Source: Trebouxia sp. TZW2008
Taxonomy: Eukaryota; Chlorophyta; Trebouxiophyceae; Trebouxiales; Trebouxiaceae
Direction: 5' to 3'
Length of the DNA stretch: 64,000 nt
Assembly (NCBI GenBank): GCA_002118135.1
Contig: BDIU01000058.1
Span: forward strand, 1 to 64,000
How positions within the stretch are numbered: position 1 is the first letter of the stretch; every line of letters begins with the position of its first letter. The position numbers and the translations under genes are program-made. The notes below the pieces were generated by a model. The model searched no databases. It was given only the letters and a program-made list of their open reading frames with translations, and was not told the DNA's origin. This document shows, piece by piece, positions 21,130 through 33,228 of the stretch.

Positions 21130-24100
21130 ATGCAATGCATCCAACAGCTGCGCCTATTGTTTCTTGCGACACCTCGGCCCTATCTGCGCCCCTTGGATAG
21201 ACGTGTACACAGTCTTGCCGCTGCAAAGTCGCGGCAGATAACGCCAGAGCCCGGTCAAATCAAGCAGCAATCCGGAAAAGTCGCGGCAAAATTGTCAACT
21301 TCTCCTGCAGTCCCTACTCTGCCTCTCACTGGTGGCATGCGGGATTTTTATGGGTGCTATTTACTCACATCTCTGGACCCCAAGAACAAAGGCCGCACAT
21401 ACATAGGGTAATTCATCACAAACGGAGCATGCTCTCCGTCATTTGACTTACACCACTGCAGACTTGCGATTGACAATGCAAAAGTGTGTCCAAACAACAA
21501 CTGGCTACCCTGTATTGATCACAGGTTCACTGTGAACCCTAGACGGCGTCTCAGGCAGCACAATGGGGAGATCACAGCAGGAGCTCACAGGACAAAGCGG
21601 TGCGCTTGCATGCTGTGTGATTGCTGTCAGCACTTTGTGCTGCTTCTGCTGCCAAAAGGCACTGCTCCCAGCTGCATGCTTAACTGACTTGACACTACTG
21701 CACACAGAGGAAGGCCTTGGGATATGGTGCTGGTGATCTACGGCTTTCCTACAAAGGTCAGTGATACGTTGCAAATCAGCATTGATGCACTGTGATTGTT
21801 GACCTCACGCTGCATGCATTGTAAGGACTCCCAGCAGCTGCTCAGACAACCCGATGTTTTCAGCCTGACCTGACTAACAAGGCAAAAGCAGCTGCGCTGC
21901 ATGGCAGCCTTGCCCTCCATCACGAAGCTCTAGCAGTCTCAGCTTGACCTTAGTGTTGAAACTGATTACATTGCCGTGGACAGGTGCAAGCACTGCAGTT
22001 TGAGTGGGCGTGGCAGCACCCAGTCACATCAAAGGCTGTCAGGGCTGCTGCTGAGAAGCTGGGCCCCACTGCCATGCGAGGCGCCAAGGGCAAGGTACAT
22101 CACATCAAGTTCATGTGCATGTCAATTATCTCTCATCCCATCTTGTTGTTTATAATGTTGCTTGAGAGTCAATTTCATCTCTCACTGCTGCGTCTATGTT
22201 TGGTTCACAAGCAAACAGCATTGATGTCGGGACAGCAACAGCTAGGTCACCTAATCCTCCAATCGCCAGTCACCTGGCGCTTTGCATACCATGCAGAGGC
22301 TGATGATACTGCTGATATATATTTCGATGTGTTCATCATTTCTAGACTGCCTTTGCATACAGCAGGTCCTGCTGATTTGTGCTCAATGCCACACCAGCAG
22401 CATCACGAATGACTGCTATGCTGATGATCATGTGCAAAACTGTGCAGCTCTGGTTGCATCACAACCTGGTGCAGGTTTGGGCTCCTTGTGCATTGCACAG
22501 CAATAAGCAGTCTCAAAGCTGCTCAGCATGCATGCAGGTGGTGCACTGACCAGCTGAGATCAGTGACAGCAATGTTGCTGCTCTGTTGACTTGCACACAC
22601 ATTTTGTATTACAGGTTGCCTGTGAATGCCTGTCAGTGTCAGCATTACCAAGCAGGAGCCAGCAAGTGCAGGGGCAGTGAAGCAGAGAGTGAGGTAGTGC
22701 AGTGTTGCAGGTGAGGCTGCTGTTTGAGATGTTGAATCTGGACCCCTGGTGCTACTACCCCCTCACAGTACAGATGCTGTCCTCCAGCTACACCCCCCTC
22801 CGGGCCAAGTGCCTACCCCCTCCTGCGCATGTAGCTGTCACCACTGCCCCCATGGAGGTACTGAAGCGCTGTCACCTCATGTCCTTGGGCTTACAAATGT
22901 GTGTGGTCCATGACATGGGACATAAACAAGTCTTTGTCGCCAAGTGCTTTGTTTGGTGCATCATTTCATAATATTTTCTGAGGCAGCTCTGCAGCTGTAC
23001 GGTCACAACTTGAGCTGATCTTTTGCGTGAGTCTGCACGTACACGGATGCATTGTTCTTGCAATTGCACTCTCATCTCGTGTCAGACGCATCTTTGAAAC
23101 CACATCAACAAGACTGCACGGTAGCTCAGCCAACAGCAGATCATTGACAATGGCTTTTCAGCCTGCATCAAGATTATTTCTTTACTGCATGAGTAGTAAT
23201 TGCGTGTCAAGAACCACAAAATTGTCCCAGATCTGTTTCTCAATGCTTGCAGATGCTTCCAGTGGTTGTTGCAGATGACTTTGATGAGGGCCCACCAGCA
23301 GAACATGACGAGGATGACGCAGCTGCTGCAGCACCTGTTGTAATCACTGACAACCCTTTGCCCTGTGCCAGCCTTGATACTACTGCGGGCACCGATCCTG
23401 CCCTTCAGGATGCAGTCATTGCAGCAAGCGTGGTTCCAGGATCAGATGCCTTGTCGGCAAAGGAGCAGAGAGCAGCAGCCAAAGTTGAAGCTGCTGCAGC
23501 AAGAGCTGCAGCTAAAGCTGTCAAGGAAGCAGAGGCTGCAGCAAAGAAGTGTGCTGTGTGTGGTGAAATGGCTGACTCCAAGTGGCTCTCCTGCACCTGC
23601 TCAGCCAGGAGCCACATTGAATGCTTGGCCAAACGCTTCTTACGGGTACATAGCTCACACAAATTGCATCTCCTGATCATGGGCAAACAGAACTCAGAGA
23701 CTCATAGCAGGTGTCCTTAGCCCTTTCAAACTGTGCATTTGCGGCTGGTGACTGCATGCATGCAGCGCATCTCAGGCAGCAACAGCCAGCTTCAAGATGC
23801 ATGGCTAACCACTCGAGATGCGAACAATCCAGTGGCAGCAAGGAACGCCATGTCTGAGCATTGCTTACTGCAAGGTTGCAAGAAGACATCAGCTCCTTAC
23901 TAAGATATGTGTTACAGGAAGCTGGGGAGGAGCAGGGCCTTCCTGTGCAAGGCACTTGCCCTGGCTGCGGCAAGGCTCAGAGCTGGGCAGATGTGCTTGC
24001 CAGGAGCGAGTCAGTGCCTTGGAGGCAGAAAGGGTGTGTCGAAATGCACCATCGCTCCCAGCACAACCCATGCTCTGTACCTTTGTTGCTGTATGAGAGC

Positions 24101-26766
24101 AAGTCGCTGTTTTGAATCCAGCAGACTGCGCAAGAATGTGCAAGTCAATTACACCTGGAATCTACTGCCAGATGCATGTATCTTTGATTGCAGCTCATGA
24201 AAATGGCGATACTGCTGAATGGGTCATGCTTGCTTGCTGACATTGATTCGTATCTTGAACAGGACAACATCAACAAGAGGCAGGAAGAAGGCAGCAGCTG
24301 TGTCCAAGCGCTCTCCTCGCAAAGCCAACAGGTAAAGCCCCTGGGATGTCAATTGCAGCGCTGCCTTTTTATCTTGCGTTTGCGCGGGCACAGGTGTGAA
24401 CTTCATCAATCAATCAGTTGCATTGCTGCAAGTGAATGTGTAGAGAAGCATGCATGTCCTGGCATGCTTGAGTCAACTTGCAAGACTCCTGGCAGCTTTG
24501 TGTGTCACAAGTGGCCTTGCTTGCTGGCTAACTTATCTAGCAAGCTTCTGCAGCTTGCCTTTGGGGCTGGATCAAAAGGTGTCAGTGTGCTCAAGATCTG
24601 TACGTCATGTGTATACTCTAGCAGACAAGTCATGTGACACATCCCCAGACCTTTACCTTTGGCTTTTCACTGTGCCACAACACATCAAGGACTATCTGTT
24701 GACAAGGGCAAGATTGCCAGATGGGAACATAGCTTCCTTCACAACACTGGTTTCATTGATCGCAGGCTGTCGTCGCGTTCTTGTGTGCATAGCAGTCATG
24801 GCAGTCCTGCTCAGTGACCAGTTCATGACCAAAACATTCACGTAGTTCATTGCAACAGATGCTGATGTGTGGTGTGAGCTGCAGTGGCACAGCCAGGCAA
24901 GCTGCTGCTGACTCATCAACAGCAAGCACACAAGGCGCTGCTGACCCTGACATTTCACCAGCCAAGAAGCCCAGAAGACAAACAGCCAAGCCTTCTGCCA
25001 CCACAGAGACCCTGGCAGAAGCTGCTGATCCTGGTATTGCCTCTCCAACAAAAAAGCCCAGGCGCCGCCAAGCCAAGGCAGCTGCAGTTGCCACTGCTGA
25101 AGAAGCAGTCACAGCAGCAGCAGCAGCAGCATCCAAGGTATCACCAAAAGGTGCAGAAGTCAAACCCAAACGCAGAAAGGCAAAAGCAAAGGCAGCTGCA
25201 GACCAAGAGGCAGAACTACCTCTGCCAAAGGGACCATCATTCATATTTGAAGTGGAGCGTGTGCTAGCACTGGGATCTGGCTGTGGGTTGCCCACAAGGC
25301 ATGCCACCAGGGATGAGCAGTCTATGCACCACCAAGCATCAACAGCGTGCTCAAGCAGTCACAGCAGTGGCAGTGATCCTTTCAGTCCTGGTGTCAGCCT
25401 GCGCTCTGCTGTGGACATACGACATGAGAGGACAGACAGCCATGCAGAGCATGTGCTTCATAGCAGCAGCCCGCCCGCTGCTGACATACAACGTGCAAGG
25501 GCTTCAGGACCTACGCTGTCACCCCAACAGCCGCTGGCAGATCTGCCGTTGCGTGACAGGTTGCAGAAGATCCGGGCTCTGCTACTTGAGGCAGGTATAC
25601 CCCCAGCACAGGCGCTCCTAGCACCCCAAACAGCCCCTTACCCGGCACCTGGTGAGGACGCAGATCATCATGGCATGTCAAGTGCTCAGCAGCAATTTGA
25701 CAGCAGCAGTGTTGCTGCTCACACAGAGACTCCCAAAGATGCAGGTCTGGATGTCTCACCTTCTAGGGCAGCGCAACAGTTGGCGCAGGAGGAGCTGATC
25801 TGCTTGCTCACTCCATCTCCAGCGCACAACAGTTCTCTGCCCAGCGATGATATGCTAGGCTCCCCAAGACAGCATTCTGATGCTCAGAACATTTCTGAGC
25901 AGCCCTCCGGCATTTCGACCAGTCCCAACCCCAGCATTCATTCTGTATCATACAGTGATCGTGGCGATAGTGCGTTAGATATTATTAGCCCTCCTTGTTT
26001 TCCGCAGCAGCAGCAGCAGCAAATGGACTTTTCAGAGCAACTTCCTGTCAACCATGAGCTGCATGACAGCCCAGCTCATCAGCCAAGCATTTTTGACAAT
26101 GTCTGGCAAGCGCAACATAGACAGCCAGACATACAAATGGCAGCTACAGAATGCCGGCGCAGCATTTCAGAGTCCAAGCTTGCTGATCACAGCAGGGATG
26201 GCTTGATTTCATCTCCGTCATCAAGTGAAGCATCACGACAGAGCAAGAAGAGGACTAGGTCAGCTTGCAGCGCATACATGCCGATTGCATTTGGCTGTGG
26301 TGTCTCTGCTCAACAAACCTCATGTGATGTGCTGGCATCATCTTTGTTGAATGCCAGCCTCTGCAGTTGTGCTATGCACATAAGCGCTTCTTGCGGCACT
26401 CAAGCTCACTTTCAAACATCACTTGCACAGCTCTGCATGTGTTGCAGGTCTTTGTCAAACGCGCGCAAAGCTAGCACAGAGGCATACACAACTCAGATTG
26501 ACACAAATGGTCGTACCGCCTTGCAATCTGACACAAGCATTGAAGCCAATCAGCAACTGCCACCAGAAGACACTCTGCTGATTGAGGATACCCCACAAGG
26601 CAAGACTGTTACAAGGCTGGCTGCCCTGCAGTTCAATAGCCCAGGCTACACACCCTCGCCTGTGCCTTTGAGGCGACGACTGCAAGGTGCAGCTGCCTTT
26701 GCACCTCAGCAGAATCCAGCCAAGGATGTACAAGCAACACATGATGTAATCTGCATAGATTGCTGA
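21130..26766 (+). CDS. SLX1: SLX1-type GIY-YIG structure-specific endonuclease with long C-terminal extension
   Basis: Catalytic subunit of the SLX1-SLX4 nuclease, which cuts branched DNA such as flaps and Holliday junctions in the nucleus. Exons: 21130-21407, 21525-21599, 21708-21756, 21984-22094, 22711-22857, 23253-23645, 23918-24009, 24263-24331, 24885-26258, 26448-26766, giving 968 codons plus stop. The GIY-YIG domain runs from FYGCYLLTS and TYIG through TVNPRRRLRQHN (catalytic Arg) to LQFEWAWQ (catalytic Glu). A RING/PHD-like zinc domain follows: CAVCG, CTCSARSHIEC, CPGCGKAQSW. Typical SLX1 proteins are roughly 270-400 residues and end about here. This one goes on for about 560 residues of disordered Ser/Pro/Gln-rich sequence with KKPRR-type basic patches (two copies) and ends VICIDC, like a SUMO-interacting motif. 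The last intron (26259-26447, 189 nt) is itself open, so retention would not break the frame. Confidence 0.9.
24885..26766 (+). other. Disordered C-terminal extension of SLX1
   Basis: Read alone, this stretch is a 638-codon frame that could be mistaken for its own gene. The first codon of that frame is inside an intron, and an acceptor (GAGCTGCAG) at 24884 joins in phase to the upstream SLX1 exon. Contents in order: Ala-rich segment with two KKPRR patches (nuclear-localisation or AT-hook-like), Ser/Pro/His-rich middle, a five-CAG run encoding Gln near 26009, a block with several Ser-Pro/Thr-Pro sites (SPGYTPSPVP), and the terminal hydrophobic-acidic motif. No SLX4 domain was recognised. Confidence 0.7.
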
Positions 26767-27693
26767 TGGTTGTGTTCTCTGCCTGTATACTTTTGACACA
26801 GCAATTTGTACAGCTGTCAAATATGGCATGCTGTTTTGCACTGGATGTGCTTCTGCATAGCTTCTTTCTTTTTACTTGCTGTGTTGCAGCTCATTGTGCA
26901 GAGATGTGCTTGTCCAGCACTAGACAGTGTGGCGAGCACTCTTCTGTCATGCACCTGTAACGTGTTGTATCATGTGCACCTCTTGTCATCTGTCTTTTGA
27001 TGCTCCAACTTCAAATTGGACCTGATTGTAATCACTGTGTTGCAATATTTGACAGCATCCTGTCAGCCAGACGTACACGTTGAAGCTGCTTTGCGCTTGC
27101 ACGCTTTACAGACATGCTTTACTGCCAAATGAACACGGAAGTGTCAATTTCACAATGATAAGTACAGGCATGCAGTTTTGCATTCTGTTTGCTGAGCTGG
27201 TGTGCAATGAATCAAATCAGAAAAACACTGCAACTAGACTGCTTCATGTGCCAAAACAACATTGGATTGGCCTGAGATACAATGAAGCTGGCATTCTAAA
27301 GCTTTTAAGCAGCTGACATGACAGAGTGCTCTGCTTTGGTGAGGGCACTCCAACACATTTTGAACACCTATTTTGACAGGGTATTATGGTCGCACAAGCG
27401 CTCAAGCATGTGTCCTGACATTGCGGAGGACCTGCAGCAACATAAGTACTGAATTGGTAAGCTGATATTGCAATGTCGGAGACTGCAACTGGCATGGATG
27501 ATGGCAAAATTGGTAACATCAATTCACGCCCTGCATGTGGGCAACACATTGTGCAATGCAGTTCAGCAGGAGCAGCCATCAGCAGATGATGAGTTGCATG
27601 CCTTCATGATGCTTTGAGAAGAAAACTCATTGCTAATAACACAGCATGGAGACAGATTCTGATTTGTCCTGCCCAATGCAGCTGGCTTGCTTC
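26767..27693. other. Convergent intergenic region
   Basis: About 0.9 kb of relatively AT-rich sequence between SLX1 and the next minus-strand gene. No reading frame with recognisable content and no RNA gene seen. Confidence 0.5.
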
Positions 27694-28622
27694 TCAATAG
27701 TTCTGCCTGGCTGCAATTGCACTACTAGCATGCAGCCACTGGTCTGTCTGAAAAAACTGAGATGGAAGCAGTTTGTGATTTGAGTCAGCACAATGTGCTG
27801 GCTTCACTGGTGTTACCTGGTACTCTGTCTCGCCACCCAAATCAATCTTTGCGCCCACCTTCAGCTTCAACTCTTGACCATGGCTTATCTCCTGGCCGTC
27901 AACCTTAATAGTCTTCTCGCTGTCTACATTCTGTAGCATAAAGCAAATAAAGTAGAAGCCAGCACAGAGGACAAAGGACTGCATGACTGTCACATTGCTT
28001 TGCAGTTGGTGTGATGTCACGCACAGGCAGCATATGAAGATGGCATTGCAGATCTGCATGACATTGGGATGATTTCGCAGCGCCACAGCTGAATTCTTCA
28101 CGGGCATCAGAAATGCCTTAAAGGCAGTTCAGCAGGGTGGAAATTACAGAATCAACACTATCGCCTGCTTGGTATACCTTGATAGCCAAATCTGATGGGG
28201 AGTCTGTGGGGTCGGACTCGCCAGATGCAATGAATTCGATGTGAATGCCCTCGATCCCTGGCAGGCTCTGCGGGGAGCAAATTGCGAGTGACGAACAATG
28301 CGGAAACGGAATATGTGAATTTGTTCTCTGCTAGGAACAGCTTGTGCCGTATAAGCAATTCCGGCGATATATTCCGCATTCGCGAGCAAGGCACCTTATC
28401 CTCCTTAGTTGAGCTCTCGCCTCCAACTCCGCAAATACTCTTCTTGCCGACGGTGTCTGTGATCTCAATCTCTTTCCCCTTTGAGCTGAGGGACCACAGA
28501 GTGGCGTTGCGCACCTGCAGGGCTCCTCTGGATCGGGGAGTTTGCCTGGCTGATGGCCTGAACGCCCTTGGGGTGACAGCTGCTGAGGAAACAGCAGCGC
28601 GCTGTGCGACACAGAAGCTCAT
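27694..28622 (-). CDS. Small, probably plastid-targeted protein with an FHA-like C-terminal half
   Basis: Four exons in transcript order: 28395-28622, 28178-28267, 27817-27930, 27694-27756. All junctions are phase 0, giving 164 codons plus stop. The first 40 or so residues (MSFCVAQRAAVSSAAV, then many Arg, Ser and Pro) are a typical chloroplast transit peptide. The mature part is acidic. The segment IKVDGQEISHGQELKLKVG followed by KIDLGGE resembles the last strands of an FHA (phosphothreonine-binding) domain, where a short loop precedes an NG-like turn and a glycine-rich strand. The signature Ser/His loop residues of FHA are not evident, so ligand binding is doubtful. An extra frame at 28060-28120 was not needed to keep phase and was left out. 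Function unknown. Confidence 0.6.
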
Positions 28623-30483
28623 GTTGTCTATTCACTCGTTAGAAGCGCGTCGGCAAAGGTTGGCAGAGTTAGCTTTTCGTAGCCAAGGATGTGCTGCACC
28701 GCGACGGACATGCTGGGGCGATTAGGCTCAGCAGTACTTTAAAGCTGAAGTAAATTTGGCAAAATTGGCTGAACGCATGCTGCCCAGGGCAGACGCATTG
28801 GAAGTATGCATGCATGCACTTCACCGGGAGGCTTGCCATTGACTGTCTCGCGCTGATGTTGCCCAGCAAATGATGTCACAAAGCGCCTAGATAGAGCGAC
28901 AGCTGCAGGCCCGAGCCCACATGTACAGCATTTGACGTTGTCAGCAAGGATCATTGCATCAATCCTGCATTCAGATGTGCACATCAACTCCAACACGAAG
29001 TTCGTTCATGCTCAATCTTCATGCTGCGAGCAATGCAAACAAATTTTCCAAAAATTGCATGCCGTGGCAGGTTGCATTGCGTGGAGTGGCTCTTGCATGC
29101 ATATATACACATATATACACATATGCACACATGTGGAGTGCCACCTTGTGTTTATTTGTGCCACCATGATTTACAACCGCTTAGGCAGCAGTATGCTTCG
29201 CACACATTAGAGCAAAATCAAGCAAAAGTGACAAGCGTCCGGTGGCAGGCACATTGCTTGAACATATGTTCCAAGCCTGCGGCAGCAATCATGGAATAGG
29301 GCTTGCAAAACCTGGTGTTCAGTGTGACGTTTCTGCAGCACAAGCTCAAGAATCATCTGCTTTGGCTCAGTGTTGCCGCACAGCCAGATCCAAGTTTCCT
29401 TGTCCATCACAATTGCCAACAGCACCACTAGCAAGCCCCAGTCACACCAAGGAGCGGCTGGCTGAAACTTGATTTTGCCCGAATACATGGCCTGCATGAG
29501 ACACAGAAAACTGTTGCAGTATGTATAGCGAATGCAATTGGGAGCGCTATTCCTTTGATAGTTGTGTTGAGATAACACAGTCGGTTGGTAGGAACAGGTT
29601 CTGAGCCTGCGGCGTGCCGCCAGCTAAGCACTGAGACCTGCCACAGCTCCATCTGGGATTTCCAGCTGATCCAGGCTTGTGTGCCAAGCAGCCATCTAGC
29701 ATTCGAAGCCTATGCAGCAAGACACCAGGTGTTGAAGCCCAGATTGGTCCAACCTCATGTATCTTCAAAGAAGATCTTGGTCTGCAGCCAATAGCTGAAG
29801 CTTGCAGCAGGTAGTGAGTACTGCAAAGATAGTGAGTATTGCAAAGAACCCTGGCCAGCTGAAGCAAAAGTCATGAAGGCAAGCAGAGTTGCTGGAGTTG
29901 CCATCAGGCTGTTATACAGATCACGAATTCAGCCAAGCTGCCAATGTGCTGCTCGTGATCCAAATTTGAAAGACAGTAAAGACAAGCACTCAACAGCAAG
30001 TGGTACCAAGCTTGAGCAAGACTGACATTGACAAATTGTTGGTTAGTCAGGCGTGTCTAAATGGCAAATCGATTTTGTAGCAATGGCAAGACAGGTCACA
30101 AAAGTGGCATGATACAGCCGTCTCACCACCACGTCAGTGCCCTACAGGTCTCTCTTGTGCACAATACACAGCTGTAAGGGGGTCAAACAACATTGACAAT
30201 CTGTCTCTTCGCGTTAAACACGTTGTGCAATTGTTCAGCGCAGCGATATGCAGATACAGGACGAGTTAGATGGCTCTACAACAGAATTGAGACAGCTTCA
30301 ACTGGGTGAAGTTGCATGCATTCATAACGGCTGCACTCAGCTGCTCGGACTGGCCTTGCGAGTTGATGGCTTTTGCCGCAAACTGATCGGCAGCCCTTTC
30401 TGGACTCGCTACTGTGCTACAACAGAGGCAAACATGTGCGCCAAGTAGTTTCCGAATTGCAAGCTCAGCGAGGACGTTAAACG
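28623..30483. other. Intergenic region between divergent genes
   Basis: About 1.9 kb between the FHA-like gene (-) and the OTU gene (+), presumably with both promoters at its edges. Contains an alternating AT/AC microsatellite at about 29098-29136 (ATATACACATATATAC-type). Several short frames, none with recognisable content. Confidence 0.45.
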
Positions 30484-32507
30484 ATGCATACACAAACAAG
30501 GACCTCGCGAAAAGGCTTGAAACGCAGGAACACAGAGGAAGATGCCGACTACGCTTTGGCAATAGCTCTGGATCTAGCTGAGAAGCAACAGGCTGCAGCA
30601 CCAGTGGCCACGAAAGCGCAGCGCAACGATCCAGTGTCTGCGTTACACTCGTCGACCGAGGCCAACGCCGCTCTACGGGACCATCAGTTTTGTGAGTCAT
30701 GTTGCTCTTGCCGTTCTTTTGTATGCGACGAGCAGAATGTCCAAAGTCTGCTGCATTGCGCAGTCGACATCAACAACTCAGGACCTGCTGGACCAGTACC
30801 TTCAATAGGGGAGCCAAATGCAGCGCTGAGGAATCATCATTTCTGTAAGCTAGCCTGCCTCTTGATGTTGCGCTGGGCATATGGCACATGGCACATGGCA
30901 CATGGCACATGCAAATCAATCGCTTTGTGCAGTTGACATCAGCAACTCCACACCTTCTAGGCCAGCACCTGCAACACAGGAGCCCAGTGCAGCTCTCAGG
31001 AACCACCAATTCTGTAAGTCAGCTGTGCCAGACGACAATAGGCAAACGTGTTGCATGACTTATGTGTCATGAACTCTTTGTGTTTCTGCAGTTGATGTTG
31101 GCAATGCCATCCCTGCTGAAGCTGCGCCTTGGACAGGCCAGCAAAATGCTCCTCAGTATAATCACCAATTTTGTGAGTCAAGAAGTTTCTTTGGCTTCAA
31201 CTGATGCCGTCGCAACAGCTTGTGTGTGACTTGCCTGCTTGGTGCAGTCGACATCAGCAACCCCCAACCAGGCGTGCCTGCACCTTGGATAGATCAGGAT
31301 GACCACTTTGAACGCACAGTCAGCCAGAGGCTGGGCAGTGTCAAATACTCCAGGGTACCTCCTCTCACATTGTAGCCTCTTTTCACTGCAAAAGACAGGC
31401 TGTTGCTGCTGCTCTTGGCTCCTGTTATGATGCCTAACGGCAAGGACTCTTTGTTTTCTCTTGTGACAAAGTCACAGCAACAATTTAGGCTGAATTTGTG
31501 ATGTTTGGCCTGCAGCATCTGCCTCGCGTTAACAGCCAGCCTCTTAGCCCAGAGGACTCAAGCACTGCCAGAGCAAGGTGACTGCAGCTTGCTGCCATAG
31601 GGTCAAAACACTCTGCAAAGCATGTGCACAAGTCAAGTGCTGACCTGCTAGTGCACATGCAGGCTTCTGTCCCGCTTGGACATGTACGGCTTATGCGAAG
31701 TATCAGTTCATGGTGATGGTAATTGTCAGGTGAGACTAACTGTTTGCAATGCTGCGCTGTTTCAATATACTCAAACTTGTTGTTGACAGCACACTACAGC
31801 TTACTCTTGTGACCGCATGGTCATGCTTTGCAGTTCCGGGCAGTGTCAGATCAGCTATACAGAACACCTGATGAGCACGGCTACATCCGTGCAGCAGCAG
31901 TAGCTCAGCTCAGGGCTCACCCAGATCTGTACCATGAGTACATTCCAGAAGACTATGAAGCGTATTGCTACAACATGCAGCACTTTGGCACATGGGGTGA
32001 CCATGTGACGCTGCAAGCGTTAGCAGATGCTTTTGGTGTCAAGATAGCCATCATGACGTCCTATCAGGACAGCTGTGTGGTTGAAATCCAGCCACAAGGG
32101 CAGCTTCAAAGTCAGCGAGTCTTGTATCTGAGCTTTTGGGCTGAGGTAACAAGGCCTTGTCTGAGTAGCAGGGTCGTTTACAAAGGATGCCGTTTCGCAG
32201 CTGAGTGCAGCTTGTTTGTCCTGCCACATTACTCGTTTGCCCTGCTGCCTGACCACTGCTGTACTGGACATTATGAGTCTGCGTGCACAAGATTGGTGCA
32301 CACTATGGCTGTAGCGTGGCTTAGTCATTGCAAGTGTTGCTACAGTGCTTAGCATCTGACAGTCACTGTTGTATGATGTTGCTGCAGGTCCACTACAACA
32401 GTGTCTACCCTGAGGGTGAAATGCCAAGATATAGCGCACACAACGCCAAACGAAAGCTTTTTGGCAGCAAGAAGCTTGGCCGCATGGTACATGCATTTGC
32501 CGGTTGA
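30484..32507 (+). CDS. OTU-family deubiquitinase with UIM-like motif and tandem exon repeats
   Basis: Cysteine protease expected to remove ubiquitin. Exons: 30484-30691, 30764-30844, 30933-31013, 31092-31172, 31248-31354, 31516-31577, 31663-31729, 31834-32145, 32388-32507, total 372 codons plus stop. The N-terminus is basic, then DADYALAIALDLAE, a ubiquitin-interacting-motif-like helix with Asp where Ser is usual. The next segment is built from repeats ending in ALRNHQF (described separately). The OTU domain starts at RLDMYGL and has HGDGNCQFRAVSDQLY with catalytic Asp and Cys, a GTWGDHVTLQALAD helix, and the catalytic His in VHYNSVYP near the end. The catalytic triad therefore appears intact. 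The layout resembles plant OTU proteins of the OTU9-12 type. An AATAAA lies at 32660, 153 bases past the stop. Confidence 0.92.
30633..31295 (+). repeat. Tandem array of 81-nt phase 1-1 exons in the OTU gene
   Basis: Three consecutive exons (30764-30844, 30933-31013, 31092-31172) are each exactly 81 nt, start and end in phase 1, and encode 27-residue units of the form FDIxNS..P..PxP...E.xAALRNHQF. The end of exon 1 (EANAALRDHQF) and the start of exon 5 (FDISNPQPGVPAPW) are the two halves of one further unit. The intervening introns (72, 88, 78 and 75 nt) are similarly short. Because the exons are symmetric, units can be gained, lost or skipped without a frameshift. Confidence 0.85.
30881..30911. 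repeat. Heptamer microsatellite in an OTU-gene intron
   Basis: Four tandem copies of GGCACAT (ATGGCACATGGCACATGGC and onward) within the intron between the first two 81-nt exons. Likely length-polymorphic. Confidence 0.9.
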
Positions 32508-33228
32508 CCATGGGCAGGAGTATCCAGCATGCCTGGTTTTCAGCAACTCATGTGCACCTCCATCAACGTTTGACCAGCAGGCTGCTGTGCACATGACTAT
32601 AAGATTTATCACTAGATGAAGTGCAGAGGCTGCCGTGTTGACTGCTGTCTTGATGTCCCAATAAAGTTTTATTTTTGCTCTGATCAGTTCATAGGACATG
32701 GTAGCTATGCCTGATCATTGATAGCTCCAGAACAACAAATTTGACTAGGTACTTGGCACTGAAAGTGAGTTAGTCAGCCCACAACCAATTTTATATTCAG
32801 CTGTAGCATGGTACCACCTGAAATTGTGATTGTGCATACAGGCCTTTTAGTTACGCATGCTGTAGAGTCGTGAATTGCATGGCAGTGCACGATATGTCCA
32901 GAACCTTGCAATTGAAAGCTATGTGCATGACTGAGGAACTTTGCTTTACATGCTTGCATACAGTGCAAATGGTTTGAAGAACGACACTGAATATGTACGT
33001 ACCCCTTGCTGTGCTCGCAAGCTTGTTCGTGATGGTGCAAGGCTTGTGGTGACCAGTGCAGTACTAGCAACTTCACAAGACCAGATCATGAGGGGCAGCT
33101 CTGTGGCGTGCATGCTGGACCATGGTGACTGCCTGACTGTTTTTGCATATTCAAGCCGCTTCGTTCATTGATCCGTATCTTCCTGACGGTCATCACGAGC
33201 CTTGCAGCGTTGTACCCATATTGCCAAT
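32508..33228. other. Convergent intergenic region with poly(A) signal
   Basis: Between the OTU gene (+) and the DUF3140 gene (-). AATAAA at 32660-32665 followed by a T-rich stretch suits polyadenylation of the OTU transcript. Nothing else is recognised. Confidence 0.5.

Noticed and set aside
24850..26766. The 638-codon frame as an independent gene
   Set aside because: Its first ATG lies before a good acceptor, and the frame joins in phase to SLX1 exons at 24884. It is better explained as the SLX1 C-terminal exon.
28060..28120. Extra exon of the FHA-like gene (ALRNHP-type peptide)
   Set aside because: Flanking exons join in phase 0 without it, and no good donor follows. The resemblance of ALRNHP to the OTU-gene repeat ALRNHQF is taken as chance.
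30764..31354. CRISPR-like array (regularly spaced repeats)
   Set aside because: The regular spacing reflects exons and introns. The repeated parts code for related peptides and are bounded by splice sites, in a eukaryotic gene.
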